The notes beneath the pieces were generated by a model. It made no database searches, was not told where the DNA came from, and saw only the letters and a list, made by a program, of their open reading frames with translations. This document shows positions 17,119-26,100 of a stretch of 64,000 nt of DNA, in pieces (within the stretch, counting starts at the first letter, position 1; the number at the start of each line of letters is the position of its first letter). Origin of the DNA: Pelomonas sp051857475 (lineage in GTDB: Bacteria > Pseudomonadota > Gammaproteobacteria > Burkholderiales > Burkholderiaceae_C); contig NZ_JBPZGZ010000001.1 of the NCBI RefSeq assembly GCF_051857475.1, positions 1,550,001-1,614,000 on the forward strand, written 5' to 3'. The translations under genes and the position numbers were made by a program.

Positions 17119-17610
17119 TCAGCGACATAACAGGCAGACCGCCCGCGCCTCGATGGCGCGGCCTTCGCCTACCGGCCCCATCTTCTCGGCCGTCTTGGCC
17201 TTCACATTGATCTGGCCGAAGTCCACGCCCAGCACCTCGGCGAGCCGCGCGCGCATCGCTGCGATGTGCGGCGCCATCTTGGGCGCCTGGGCGACGATGG
17301 TCGTGTCCAGGTTGACCAGTTGCCAGCCGGCCTCGCGCACGCGGCGGTAGGCCTCGGCCAGCAGCACCATGGAATCGGCGCCCTTGAACTCGGCGGCCGT
17401 GTCAGGGAAGAGCTTGCCGATGTCGCCCAGGGCCGCGGCGCCCAGCAGGGCGTCGGTGATGGCGTGCGCAAGCGCATCGGCGTCGGAATGGCCGAGCAGG
17501 CCATGGGTGTGCGGGATGGTGATGCCGCCGAGGATCAGCGGCCGGCCGGTGACGAGCTGGTGGGTGTCCCAGCCCTCACCGATGCGCAGGGAGGTCAAGG
17601 CGGAAGTCAT
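17119..17610 (-). CDS. ispF: 2-C-methyl-D-erythritol 2,4-cyclodiphosphate synthase IspF
   Basis: This 163-residue enzyme has the family pattern throughout. The zinc site is GWDTHQL, with D and H ligands, plus GHSDADALAHAITDALLGAAALGDIG. It also has the substrate loop FPDTAAEFKGADS and the C-terminal NVKAKTAEKMGPVGEGRAIEARAV. It closes the ring of CDP-methylerythritol phosphate in the MEP route to isoprenoid precursors. In most relatives ispD sits next to ispF. Here ispD is about 9 kb away on the same strand, with a block of surface genes between them. The supply of isoprenoid units also links it in theme to the squalene/phytoene-synthase-like fusion. Confidence 0.95.
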   Translation of the reverse strand: MTSALTSLRIGEGWDTHQLVTGRPLILGGITIPHTHGLLGHSDADALAHAITDALLGAAALGDIGKLFPDTAAEFKGADSMVLLAEAYRRVREAGWQLVNLDTTIVAQAPKMAPHIAAMRARLAEVLGVDFGQINVKAKTAEKMGPVGEGRAIEARAVCLLCR

Positions 17611-17676
17611 GGGGGCATTGTCGGGGAGACAGGACGACGGCCAGGCGCTACCCTGAGCGCCACTTCAGGGAGAAGA

Positions 17677-18387
17677 ATGAGACTCGGCCTGCGACGCCTG
17701 CTGATGCTGTCTGCGTTGCTCTGCGGTTCGGCACAGGCGCAGCAGCTGCAGCTGCTGGTGTTTCCCAACCCCGGCCTGTTCGACGTGGCCGCTGACGGCA
17801 CGGTCAGCGGACCCGGCGCCAACCTGCTCGCCAGGATCGGCCAGGTCAGCGGTGTCCCCCTGAACATCCTGGCCCTGCCCATCCCGCGCGCCCTGGCGAC
17901 CGCCAGCTCGACGCCAGGCAGCTGCGCAGTCGGCCTGACGCGCACACCCGAACGCGAAGCCGCCTTCCATTGGGCCGGCCCGCTGGCCAGCGGCGCCCTG
18001 GTGGTCTATGCCCGCGCCGATGAGGCCGCGATCCCGCAGAACCCCCAGGAGCTGCGTGGCCACGGTGTCGTCGTGCAGCGCGAGTCCGCCCCCGCCGCCT
18101 GGCTGCGCGAGCAGGGCGTCGCAGCCCAGGAGGTGAACAACTCGGTGACGGCCCTGCGCATGCTGCAGGCCAGGCGCGTGGACTTCTGGCTCGCCAACGA
18201 GCTCGCCGCAGACCCCGTCATCCGCGCCGAAGGCGGTGCGCCGGTCAAGAGCCTGCTGACGGTGCGCCGGGTCGACGCCTATGTGGCCTGCCAGATCGGC
18301 ACGCCGCAGGAACCGGTCGACAAGCTGCACCAGGCCATCCTGAAGCTGCGCCGCCAGGGCGAGCTCGCGGAGTTCGGCCTGCGCTGA
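17677..18387 (+). CDS. Orphan periplasmic binding protein (SBP_bac_3-like), paralogue B
   Basis: The start ATG 17677 follows CAGGGAGAAGA and gives 236 residues with the signal peptide LLMLSALLCGSAQAQ. The mature sequence parallels the protein at 15667-16368 along its whole length: GPGANLLARIGQVSGVPLN, RTPEREAAFHWAGPL, VDFWLANELAADPVI and the identical end AEFGLR. A duplication followed by divergence is likely, with the helical membrane protein and ispF now between the copies. The family is the small solute-binding type. No transporter partner is present, so the ligand and use are unknown. Confidence 0.75.
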   Translation: MRLGLRRLLMLSALLCGSAQAQQLQLLVFPNPGLFDVAADGTVSGPGANLLARIGQVSGVPLNILALPIPRALATASSTPGSCAVGLTRTPEREAAFHWAGPLASGALVVYARADEAAIPQNPQELRGHGVVVQRESAPAAWLREQGVAAQEVNNSVTALRMLQARRVDFWLANELAADPVIRAEGGAPVKSLLTVRRVDAYVACQIGTPQEPVDKLHQAILKLRRQGELAEFGLR

Positions 18388-18412
18388 CGCTGCTGCTATG
18401 GTGCGGGCCGCC

Positions 18413-20614
18413 ATGAAACGCCTGCTTCTCCCGTCCCTCTTCCTGCTGCTGATTGCCGGCTCCACGCTGGCCGCCGAACCGCCTGCCGCACCGCGCCCCA
18501 AGATCGGCCTCGTGCTGTCCGGTGGCGGCGCCCGTGGCCTCGCCCACATCGGCGTGCTGCGCGTGCTGGAGGAGATGCAGGTGCCGGTGGACCTCATTGT
18601 CGGCACCAGCATGGGCGCCGTTGTCGGCGGTGCCTATGCCTCGGGCCGCAGCGTCGACGAGCTCGAAGCCCTGGTGAAGAGCGCCAACTGGAACTCCATC
18701 CTGGCCGACCGCCCAGCGCGCGAGCGCCTGGCCATCCGCCGCCGCGAAGACGACGAGCGCCTGCCCTCGCGCATCGAGTTCGGCTACACGCCGTCGCGCG
18801 GCGCCCTGCTGCCCGGCGGCGCCGCGGCCAACGGCCAGTTGGAGGCCACGCTGTCCTCGTTGATCCCCGCCACGCGGGCGGACGACCCGCTGCGTCGCCT
18901 GCCCATCCCTTTCCGTGCCGTTGCCACCGACCTGCTGTCCGGCGCCATGCTGGACCAGGCCGACACGCCGCTGTTCGAAGCCCTGCGCGCCTCCATGGCC
19001 GTGCCCGGCGTGTTCGCGCCGCTGCGCGTCAACGGCCGGCCGCTGGTGGACGGCGGCCTGGTGCGCAACCTGCCCGTCGACCTGGCGCGACAGCTCGGCG
19101 CCGACATCGTCATCGCCGTCAATGTCGGCACGCCGCTGCTGGAGGACCGCGAGATCACCAGCGCCGTCATGGTGGCCAACCAGATGCTGCAGATCCTGAC
19201 CGAGCAGAACGTGCAGCGCTCGCTGCGCGAACTGCAGCCCCAGGACATCGTCATCGACCCCGACCTGCCCGGCATGGGCTTCATGGACTTCTACCGCGCC
19301 GACGAGGCCATGGCCACCGGCCGGCGCGCCGCCCTGGCCGCGGGTGCGCGCCTGGCCGCCCTCGCGTCGCCCGCGGCCCAGGCGGCCCTGCAGGCCAAAC
19401 GCCTGGGCACGCCCGAATCGGCCCTGCCCGCCCTGCCTCTGGCCGCGCTGAAGATCAGCGGCGCCCAGCGTGTCAACGCCGAGGCCCTGCGCGTGGAGTT
19501 GGGCCTGAACCCTGGCGATGCCGTCGGCCGCGCCGAGCTGACCCGCGCCGTCGAGCGCCTGGACGGCACCGGCGACTTCGAGCGCATCGAAACCGAGATC
19601 GACGACCGCGACGGCCGCCGCCACGTCGAGTTCAAGCTGACCGAGGCCGACTGGGCCACCAGCCGCGTGCGCTTCGGCCTGGAGCTGTACAGCAACTTCG
19701 CCGACGCCAACAACTACTCCCTGGTCGGCATGCATGTGGCCAACTGGCTCAACAGCTGGGGTGCCGAATTGCGCACGGTGGCCCGCATCGGCTCCACACG
19801 CGGCATCAACACCGAGTTCTACCAGCCGCTGGGGCCGGGCTCGCGCTGGTTCGCCAGCGCCAAGCTGGCCTACACGGCGGGCAGCAACGACGTCTTCGAC
19901 CAGGGCCAGCGCGCGCTGCGCCTGGCCAGCAGCCTGACCAGCGCCCAGCTCGAACTGGGCCACCGCGTCGCGGGCCTGGGCGATCTGCGCTTCGGTGTCG
20001 GCCGGCTGCGCGCCAGTGACGAGGTGGTGCTGCCCGTCATCAACGGCAGCCGCCGGTCGCAGACCTATGGCCAGCAATACCTGGAGCTGCACACCGACAC
20101 GCTCGACTCGCTGGCCTTCCCGAGCCGCGGCCAGTGGACGACGGCGCGCATCGAATGGCTGCACCCGCGCGGCGAGGACAGCGTCATCAACGCCTCCCTG
20201 CTCGGCCTGTCGGCCTTCCGCCTCGGTGAATGGGCAGGCCAGCTCTACGGCGAGTTCGCCCATGCCGAGCGCGGCCAGGCTCGCTCTCTCGGCGGCTATC
20301 TGCGCCTGTCCGGCACACCGGACGGATCGCTGGTGGGCGAGAACATGCTGCTGGCCCGCGTCGTCATGGCGCGGCGCATCGGGGAGATGCCGGTGGGCCT
20401 GGGCGGTGCCGTTCGCATCGGCTTCTCGCTGGAGGCCGGCGCCATCGGCGCGGGTTCGGGGCTGAAGCTGTCCAACCTGCCTCACAGCGGCTGGAAGCAG
20501 GCAGCCAGCGGCTTCCTCAGCGTCGACACGCGCTTCGGACCCTTCTTCCTGGCCCTGGGCACGACGCGGGGCGGCGAGACCTCGGCCTATCTGCTGCTGG
20601 GCCCCACGTGGTGA
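18413..20614 (+). CDS. Patatin-like phospholipase with POTRA and outer-membrane barrel (PlpD-like type Vd autotransporter)
   Basis: The start at ATG 18413 gives 733 residues, close to the 728 of Pseudomonas PlpD. A signal peptide (LLLPSLFLLLIAGSTLAA) precedes a patatin lipase. The oxyanion loop is GGGARG (37-42), the catalytic Ser66 lies in GTSMG, and Asp213 lies in DGG. One POTRA-like domain follows near 345-425 (LKISGAQRVNAEALRVELG). The rest is a beta barrel ending in LLLGPTW, with the terminal aromatic residue expected of outer-membrane proteins. Type Vd proteins carry the lipase to the cell surface and may release it. A TATGGT box ends 10 bases before the ATG, so translation may be leaderless. 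Confidence 0.88.
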   Translation: MKRLLLPSLFLLLIAGSTLAAEPPAAPRPKIGLVLSGGGARGLAHIGVLRVLEEMQVPVDLIVGTSMGAVVGGAYASGRSVDELEALVKSANWNSILADRPARERLAIRRREDDERLPSRIEFGYTPSRGALLPGGAAANGQLEATLSSLIPATRADDPLRRLPIPFRAVATDLLSGAMLDQADTPLFEALRASMAVPGVFAPLRVNGRPLVDGGLVRNLPVDLARQLGADIVIAVNVGTPLLEDREITSAVMVANQMLQILTEQNVQRSLRELQPQDIVIDPDLPGMGFMDFYRADEAMATGRRAALAAGARLAALASPAAQAALQAKRLGTPESALPALPLAALKISGAQRVNAEALRVELGLNPGDAVGRAELTRAVERLDGTGDFERIETEIDDRDGRRHVEFKLTEADWATSRVRFGLELYSNFADANNYSLVGMHVANWLNSWGAELRTVARIGSTRGINTEFYQPLGPGSRWFASAKLAYTAGSNDVFDQGQRALRLASSLTSAQLELGHRVAGLGDLRFGVGRLRASDEVVLPVINGSRRSQTYGQQYLELHTDTLDSLAFPSRGQWTTARIEWLHPRGEDSVINASLLGLSAFRLGEWAGQLYGEFAHAERGQARSLGGYLRLSGTPDGSLVGENMLLARVVMARRIGEMPVGLGGAVRIGFSLEAGAIGAGSGLKLSNLPHSGWKQAASGFLSVDTRFGPFFLALGTTRGGETSAYLLLGPTW

Positions 20615-20622
20615 ATTGACAT

Positions 20623-20649
20623 TCAAGCCCTGGTTTCTTCGGCCGATAA
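20623..20649 (+). promoter_or_regulatory. Sigma-28 (FliA) type promoter of the DUF4402 chaperone-usher cluster
   Basis: TCAAG (20623-20627) and GCCGATAA (20642-20649) are 14 bases apart. This is the known arrangement of flagellar sigma-28 promoters in Pseudomonas and Bordetella, and the -10 part is a perfect match. The transcript would start near 20656, leaving a leader of about 50 bases before ATG 20709. That leader can fold: GCCCGTT (20650-20656) pairs with AACGGGC (20687-20693). Promoter activity is inferred from sequence only. Confidence 0.65.
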
Positions 20650-20708
20650 GCCCGTTGAGAGAACCTGCAGCATGCGGGCTGGCCCCAACGGGCATTGAGG
20701 AGAACACC

Positions 20709-21281
20709 ATGATGACCCAGTCGTTGAAGAAGACCTCCCCTGTCCGGAGCCTGCTGGCCCTGGGCGCCCTGCTGCTGTTGGGGGCCACGGGCATGCGGGC
20801 CGTGCAGGCCGCCGACAATGCGACCGCCTCGGCAACCGCCGTCGTGCTGCAACCCATCGCGGTCACGAAGTCGGCCGACCTCGTGTTCGGCAACGTCGTC
20901 GCCGGCAACGGCGATGTGACGGTGGCCACCGACGGCACCCGTACCAAGAGCGGCACGGCGGCCCTGCCGACCGGCGTCACGGCCAACGCGGCACGCTTCG
21001 ACGTGAGTGGCTCGGGCAACAACACCTTCTCCATCGACTACACCGGCAGCGACACGGTGCTGACCGATGCCAGCAGCAACACCATGGCCGTCGACTGGAT
21101 CACCGAGGCCATCGCCACCACCTCGCCCACCGGCAAGACCGACCCGAGCACCGATGCCACGACCGGCACCCTGGCCTCGGGCGCGGCTTATATCTATGTG
21201 GGCGGCAAGTTGACCGTGGGCTCCAGCCAGGCGGCCGGCAGCTACACCGGCGTCGTCAAGGTCACCGTCGCCTACAACTGA
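20709..21281 (+). CDS. DUF4402 surface protein, probable fimbrial subunit 1
   Basis: The start is ATG 20709 after GAGGAGA and gives 190 residues. A signal peptide (SLLALGALLLLGATGMRAVQA) precedes a mature domain that fits DUF4402: LQPIAVTKSADLVFGNVVAG, a VTVATDGTRTKSG hairpin, ARFDVSGSGNNTFSIDY, and the closing VGSSQAAGSYTGVVKVTVAYN. Such proteins are immunoglobulin-like secreted domains found next to chaperone-usher genes in other proteobacteria, so they are likely pilus or adhesin subunits. It is the first gene behind the FliA-type promoter and lies 19 bases ahead of a second subunit-like gene. Confidence 0.82.
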   Translation: MMTQSLKKTSPVRSLLALGALLLLGATGMRAVQAADNATASATAVVLQPIAVTKSADLVFGNVVAGNGDVTVATDGTRTKSGTAALPTGVTANAARFDVSGSGNNTFSIDYTGSDTVLTDASSNTMAVDWITEAIATTSPTGKTDPSTDATTGTLASGAAYIYVGGKLTVGSSQAAGSYTGVVKVTVAYN

Positions 21282-21300
21282 GGGCAAAGCCCTGTCAGCC

Positions 21301-21741
21301 ATGACGAGCGCCTCCTGCGCCCTGTGCGCGGCCGCCGGCCTGCTGTGCACCCTGACGCCGCTGGCGCCAGCCCTCGCAGCCACCGCCGCAGCCCAGGCGA
21401 GCGCGACCGTCGTCGTGCCCGTGACCGTCAACGCCTGGCTGGGTGTGCCCATCAGTGTGCAGGACCTGCTGCTGGCCCGTGACGCACCGGCCGGGCCGGC
21501 CACGGGCGCCCTGGTGCCGCGCGTGGTCAGCGCGACGACACCGGCCGCGCTGCGCGCCCTGCCGGCGTGGATCACCGCCGCGGTGGAGTCGCGACAGGCT
21601 TTCGGCACGGAAATCATCGCGGCCACCGGCTCGGCCCTGCTGCCACGCGGGCCGGCCGCGGCCATCTCGATAGGCGCTGCGGGCAGTGATGCCGATGGCG
21701 ACGGCGAACCGCCCCTGATCATCACCGTCGCGTTCAATTGA
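21301..21741 (+). CDS. Divergent DUF4402-like secreted protein, probable fimbrial subunit 2
   Basis: The 146-residue product has a signal-peptide-like start (ALCAAAGLLCTLTPLAPALA) and a mature region made mostly of short strands. It ends in PPLIITVAFN, which parallels the TVAYN and TVNYQ ends of its two neighbours. The typical DUF4402 FG..G block and the A..F.V.G strand are hard to find, so it is either a strongly diverged subunit or a minor or tip component. It sits between two clear DUF4402 genes at close spacing, in the same direction. No better family suggests itself. Confidence 0.6.
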   Translation: MTSASCALCAAAGLLCTLTPLAPALAATAAAQASATVVVPVTVNAWLGVPISVQDLLLARDAPAGPATGALVPRVVSATTPAALRALPAWITAAVESRQAFGTEIIAATGSALLPRGPAAAISIGAAGSDADGDGEPPLIITVAFN

Positions 21742-21742
21742 T

Positions 21743-22192
21743 ATGAAGCGCCGCCTGCCCTGGGCCCTGCTGCTGGCCTGCACGGTAGCTTCGGCGCAGA
21801 CGCTGACCAACAACGTCGCCCTGTCCTTCGGCGCCTTCACGGCCGGCAGTGGCGGCAGCATCACCGTCGCCCCCGGTGGGGGCCGCATGAAGACGGGCAG
21901 CGTCATCCTGGTCAACCAGGCCGGCACCGCCAGCGCCGCACAGTTCACCATCAGTGGCACGCCGAACGCCGTCTTCACCATCTCCCTGCCCATCGACGGC
22001 AGCACCTTCCTGACCGACGGCGGCAGCGGCAGCATGGCCCTGAACAGCTTCTCGAGCAGCCCGTCGGTGACCGGTGTGCTGTCCGGCGGCGGCACCCAGA
22101 CCATCAACGTCGGCGCCACGCTCAGCGTGGGCAATCTGCAGGGCACGGGCAGCTATTCCGGCAGCTTCAACGTGACGGTCAACTACCAGTAA
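21743..22192 (+). CDS. DUF4402 surface protein, probable fimbrial subunit 3
   Basis: The ATG at 21743 begins one base past the preceding stop, so the genes are coupled. The 149 residues comprise a signal peptide (LPWALLLACTVASA) and a compact DUF4402 domain. It has LSFGAFTAGSGGSITVAPGG, AAQFTISGTPNAVFTISLP and an end strand GSYSGSFNVTVNYQ. It is shorter than the first subunit but has the same strand plan. The C-terminal strand that begins near GSYSGSF resembles the donor or groove edge used by the usher pathway. A gap of 68 bases separates it from the chaperone gene. Confidence 0.8.
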   Translation: MKRRLPWALLLACTVASAQTLTNNVALSFGAFTAGSGGSITVAPGGGRMKTGSVILVNQAGTASAAQFTISGTPNAVFTISLPIDGSTFLTDGGSGSMALNSFSSSPSVTGVLSGGGTQTINVGATLSVGNLQGTGSYSGSFNVTVNYQ

Positions 22193-22260
22193 CAAATTGC
22201 GCTGCCTTTGCAGTGCTTATGTGAGCTTTGCCGCGCTCAAGTCCTGGCGACCATGCCGGC

Positions 22261-23094
22261 ATGCGTGCAACACCCAAGCTCCTCCTGCTGCTGGCCCTCG
22301 GGCTGCTGCTGCCGCACGCCGCCTTCGCGGACCTGATGCTCTTCCCCACGCGCATCGTCTTTGACAAGCAACGCGCCGCCCAGGTCGAGCTGATGAACCA
22401 GGGCAAGACGCCCGAGACCTACCGCATCAACCTCGTCAACCGCCGCATGGGCCCGAACGGCGAGTTCATCGCCATCGAGCAGCCCGGCCCCGGTGAGCAG
22501 TTTGCCGACAGCATGCTGCGCTACTCGCCGCGCCAGGTCACCATCCCGCCGGGCGGCTCGCAGATCGTGCGCATCCTGCTGCGCAAGCCCGACGACCTCG
22601 CCGCCGGGGAGTACCGCTCCCACCTGCAGTTCGACCGCGTCGCCGACGCCACGGGCGCCAGCAGCGTCGAGGACGTGGCCAGGCGCGGCGTGCAGGACGT
22701 CGGCGTCAGCATCCAGGCCCTGGTCGGCGCCTCCATCCCCGTCATCGTGCGCCAGGGCGACACGCAGGCCCGGCTGGACCTCGCCGACCTGGCCGTGCAG
22801 CCCCCTGCCGCTGGCGGCCCCGGCCTGCTGTCCTTCCAGATGAAGCGCGACGGCAATCGCTCCATCTACGGCGACCTGCTCGCCACCTTCACGACGACGG
22901 CCGGCGTGACCTTCGAGGTCGCGCGTGCCGGCGGCGTCGCCGTCTACGTGCCCAATGCCAGCCGGCGCGTGCAACTGCCCCTGCAGCTGCCAGCCGGCAA
23001 CGCCCTGCCCGCCGGCACCCTGAAGCTGGCCTTCCGCGAGCGGCCCGAGTCCGGCGGCAAGCTGCTCGCCGAGACCAGCCTCTCCCTTCCCTGA
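22261..23094 (+). CDS. PapD-like periplasmic pilus chaperone
   Basis: The start ATG 22261 gives 277 residues with the signal peptide LLLLLALGLLLPHAAFA. The mature N-terminal immunoglobulin-like lobe shows chaperone features: LFPTRIVFDKQRAAQVELMNQG, then YRINLVNRRMG, and the PRQVTIPPGGSQIVRILLRKP stretch that matches the G1 and subunit-clamp region. A second lobe follows from about residue 160. It would bind DUF4402 subunits by donor-strand complementation and hand them to the usher. It lies 20 bases before the usher gene. There is no separate start signal, so it is read with the subunits. Confidence 0.85.
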   Translation: MRATPKLLLLLALGLLLPHAAFADLMLFPTRIVFDKQRAAQVELMNQGKTPETYRINLVNRRMGPNGEFIAIEQPGPGEQFADSMLRYSPRQVTIPPGGSQIVRILLRKPDDLAAGEYRSHLQFDRVADATGASSVEDVARRGVQDVGVSIQALVGASIPVIVRQGDTQARLDLADLAVQPPAAGGPGLLSFQMKRDGNRSIYGDLLATFTTTAGVTFEVARAGGVAVYVPNASRRVQLPLQLPAGNALPAGTLKLAFRERPESGGKLLAETSLSLP

Positions 23095-23114
23095 CGGGCC
23101 GGCGCCCGCGCGCC

Positions 23115-26100
23115 ATGGCCCGCTGCGCCCTCCGCCTCGCCCTCGCTGCCCTGGCCGCATGGCCACTGATGGCCCTGGCTTCGCCCGACGACGCACCCAC
23201 GCCCTTGCGGCAGCTGGAAGTCCAGGTCGATGGCCGCAAGCTGGCCCAACCCCTGGACGTTTTCCAGACCGACTACCAGGTGCTGCTGCCGCTGGCCGCC
23301 GTGTCGCGCCTGCTGGGGCTGAATGTGCGCGTGCAGCCCGCCACCGGTCTCGCTGCCGGCACCCTGCCCGGCTCGGGCGAGCCCTTCTGCCTGGACCTCA
23401 TCGAGTCCAGCATGCGCATCGGCGAGCGCCGCCAGTCCTTCGAGCCGCGCCTGGCCCAGGCCATAGGCGGCGACATCTATGTGTCGACCCAGCTGCTGGC
23501 GCGCTGGCTGAGCCTCGAGGTGGCCGTGGACCTGCCGCACTGGCAGCTGCGGCTGCGCGCCCGCGACAGCACCGCTGTCGCCGTGGCACCTTCACCCTCA
23601 CCGCGCCCGGCGCCGCACCGCATCGACGAGAACAACCTGCTGGTGCTGGAGGTGATGCTGGACGGGCAGGTCATCTCGGACAGCTTCGCCGCCTACCAGG
23701 ATGGCACCCAGACCCTGCTGCCGCTGGGCGAGCTGTCGCGGCTGCTGACCCTGGCCATCCAGGTGAAGCCCGACCGAGGCAGCGCCGAGGGCCGGCTGCC
23801 ACGCGACCGCGCCTTCGCCCTCAACCTGCCCGAGGCCCTGGCCAGCGTGGCCGGCCGCGAACAGAACTTCGAGCCGCGCCTGGCCGGCGTCGTGGGTGAC
23901 GACATCTATGTGTCGCGCCAGCTGCTGATGCGCTGGCTGCCACTGGACCTGCAGCTGGACTTGGCCACCCTCAAGCTCAAGGTCATCCCGAGCGAGAAGC
24001 TCCCACTGCAGGAAAGGCTCGAGCGCGAGCGCCTGGCCGCCGCCCTGGCCGGCCTGCAGCCCGCCGAGCGGCCCAACTACCCCTATGCGCCGTCCACGCC
24101 GGCGGCCATCGGCGTGCCGTCCATCGACCAGTCCCTCGGCGCCGATGCCCGCTACGGCCGCCACTCGCGCCAGTACAAGGGCGCCTACACGGCCTATCTG
24201 ACCAGCGACCTGCTGGGCATGGAGGGCTCGGCCTATGTGCTCAAGACCCAGGACAAGGCCACGCCCGACCTGCGCGTGACCCTGGCCCGCAACGACCCCG
24301 ACGGCGGTCTGCTCGGGCCGCTGAAGGCGAGGTCGGTGGCCTTGGGCAACCTGGCCCTGCCCAGCGTGCGCAACGTCATGCAGGGCAGCGCCAAGGGCAA
24401 TGGCGTCGCCGTCAGCAACCGGCCGCTGGACCAGCCCAACAGCTTCGACCGCCACAGCCTGCGCGGTGACCTGCCGCCCGGCTGGGACGTGACCCTGTAC
24501 TACAACGACCAGTTGCTGGGCTACCAGTCCTCGCGCGCCGACGGCCAGTACGCCTTCGATGACCTGCCGCTGTCCTTCGGCGCCAACGAGTTCCGCCTGG
24601 TCTTCCACGGCCCGCTGGGCCAGCTGCGCGTCGAGAAGCAGAGCTTCCTGCTCGACCAGGCCAGCGTGAAGCCCGGCGAGGTCTTCTACACCCTGGCCTC
24701 GCAGGTGGCCGACGACGGCTCGGTGCGCAGCGTGGCCCAGGCCGACATCGGCCTGGGCAAGAAACTGACCGGCAAGCTCGGCCTGGTGCGCCGGCCGCGC
24801 CTGGTCGGCGGTGTCGCCACCGAGGCCATGGACTACGGCCAGCTCGGCCTGCTGGCCTATCTCGACGCCATGATCCTCAGCGGGCAGCTCACCGGCATGC
24901 GCGGTGGCGCCCTGGGCGAGCTCGGCCTGAAGACGCGCCTGGGTGGCTTCGCCCTGGATGCCCTGCACACCCAGCGCCAGGGCAGCTTCGACAGCGACCA
25001 GTTCACCGCGCGCCGGCGTGACGAGCTGCGCCTGCAAGGCGGCGTCAAGCTCGGCGCCCTGCCGCGCCTGATGCTGGACATCAGCGCGCTGCGCAGCACG
25101 CTGGACTATGGCGGCACCGACCTGCAGCTCGCCCTGCGCACCTCGCTGATGTACTGGGGCACGGCGCTGTCCAACAGCCTGCGCTGGCAGCGCAGCGGCG
25201 ATCAGACGACGACCGATGGCGCCTTGCAGGTCAGCCGCCGCGTGGCCGACATCGGCCTGAACGCGCAGTTCAACTACCGGGTGCAGCCCGGCAGCAGCCT
25301 GCAGGCCGTGGCCATCAGCGCCGACCGCAACCTCGCCGACGGCTACCAGCTCAACGCCGGCCTGCTGCGCAGCATGGACTCAGGCCTGACACTGGTCTCG
25401 GCCGGCCTGGCCAAGAACCTGGGCAGCTTCGGCATGGCCGTCAGCGCCAGCTACTCCAGCCAGCGCGAGCTGGCCCTGGGCCTGCAGCTCTTCGTGGCCC
25501 TGGACCGCGACCCGCGCAGCGGCCGCTGGCAGTTCGACGGCCAGCCACTGGCGGGCACCGGCGCCGTGTCAGCGCGCGCCTTCGTCGACCGCAACATGAA
25601 CGGCATCCGCGACCCCGGCGAGGAATTCGTTCCCAACGCCGGCTTCATCTTGAACGGCGGTGGCCGCCATCCCCGCCTGACCGACGCGGGCGGCATCGCC
25701 TTCCTGAACCGCCTGGCGCCCGGCCGCTATGCCGACATCGCACTGGACCCGGCCACGCTGGAAGACCCGCAGTGGAAACCGCTGACGCCCGGTGTGCGCG
25801 TACTGCCGCGGCCCGGCCGAGTCGAGCAGCTGGAGTTCCCGGTCGTGGTCACGTCGGAGATCGAGGGCACCATCCATCTCGTCGAGGCCGGCGGCAAGAA
25901 ACGCGGCATCGGTGATGCTCAGGTGCAGCTGGTCGATGCCAAGGGCGAGGTCATTGCGACGACAACGAGTTCGGCCGACGGCTACTACCTCTTCCACCAG
26001 GTCACGCCGGGCGCCCTGCGGCTGCGCATCGCGCCGGAACAGGCGGCCAAGCTCAAGCTCAAGGGCGCGCTGGAACGCAAGCTGGACGTGCCGGCGAATG

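Noticed and set aside
18245..21034. A 929-residue minus-strand frame across the patatin gene
   Set aside because: It runs across the patatin gene, the intergenic leader and the DUF4402 gene. Its translation is low-complexity and Gln/Ala/Gly-rich, typical of an antisense shadow in GC-rich DNA.
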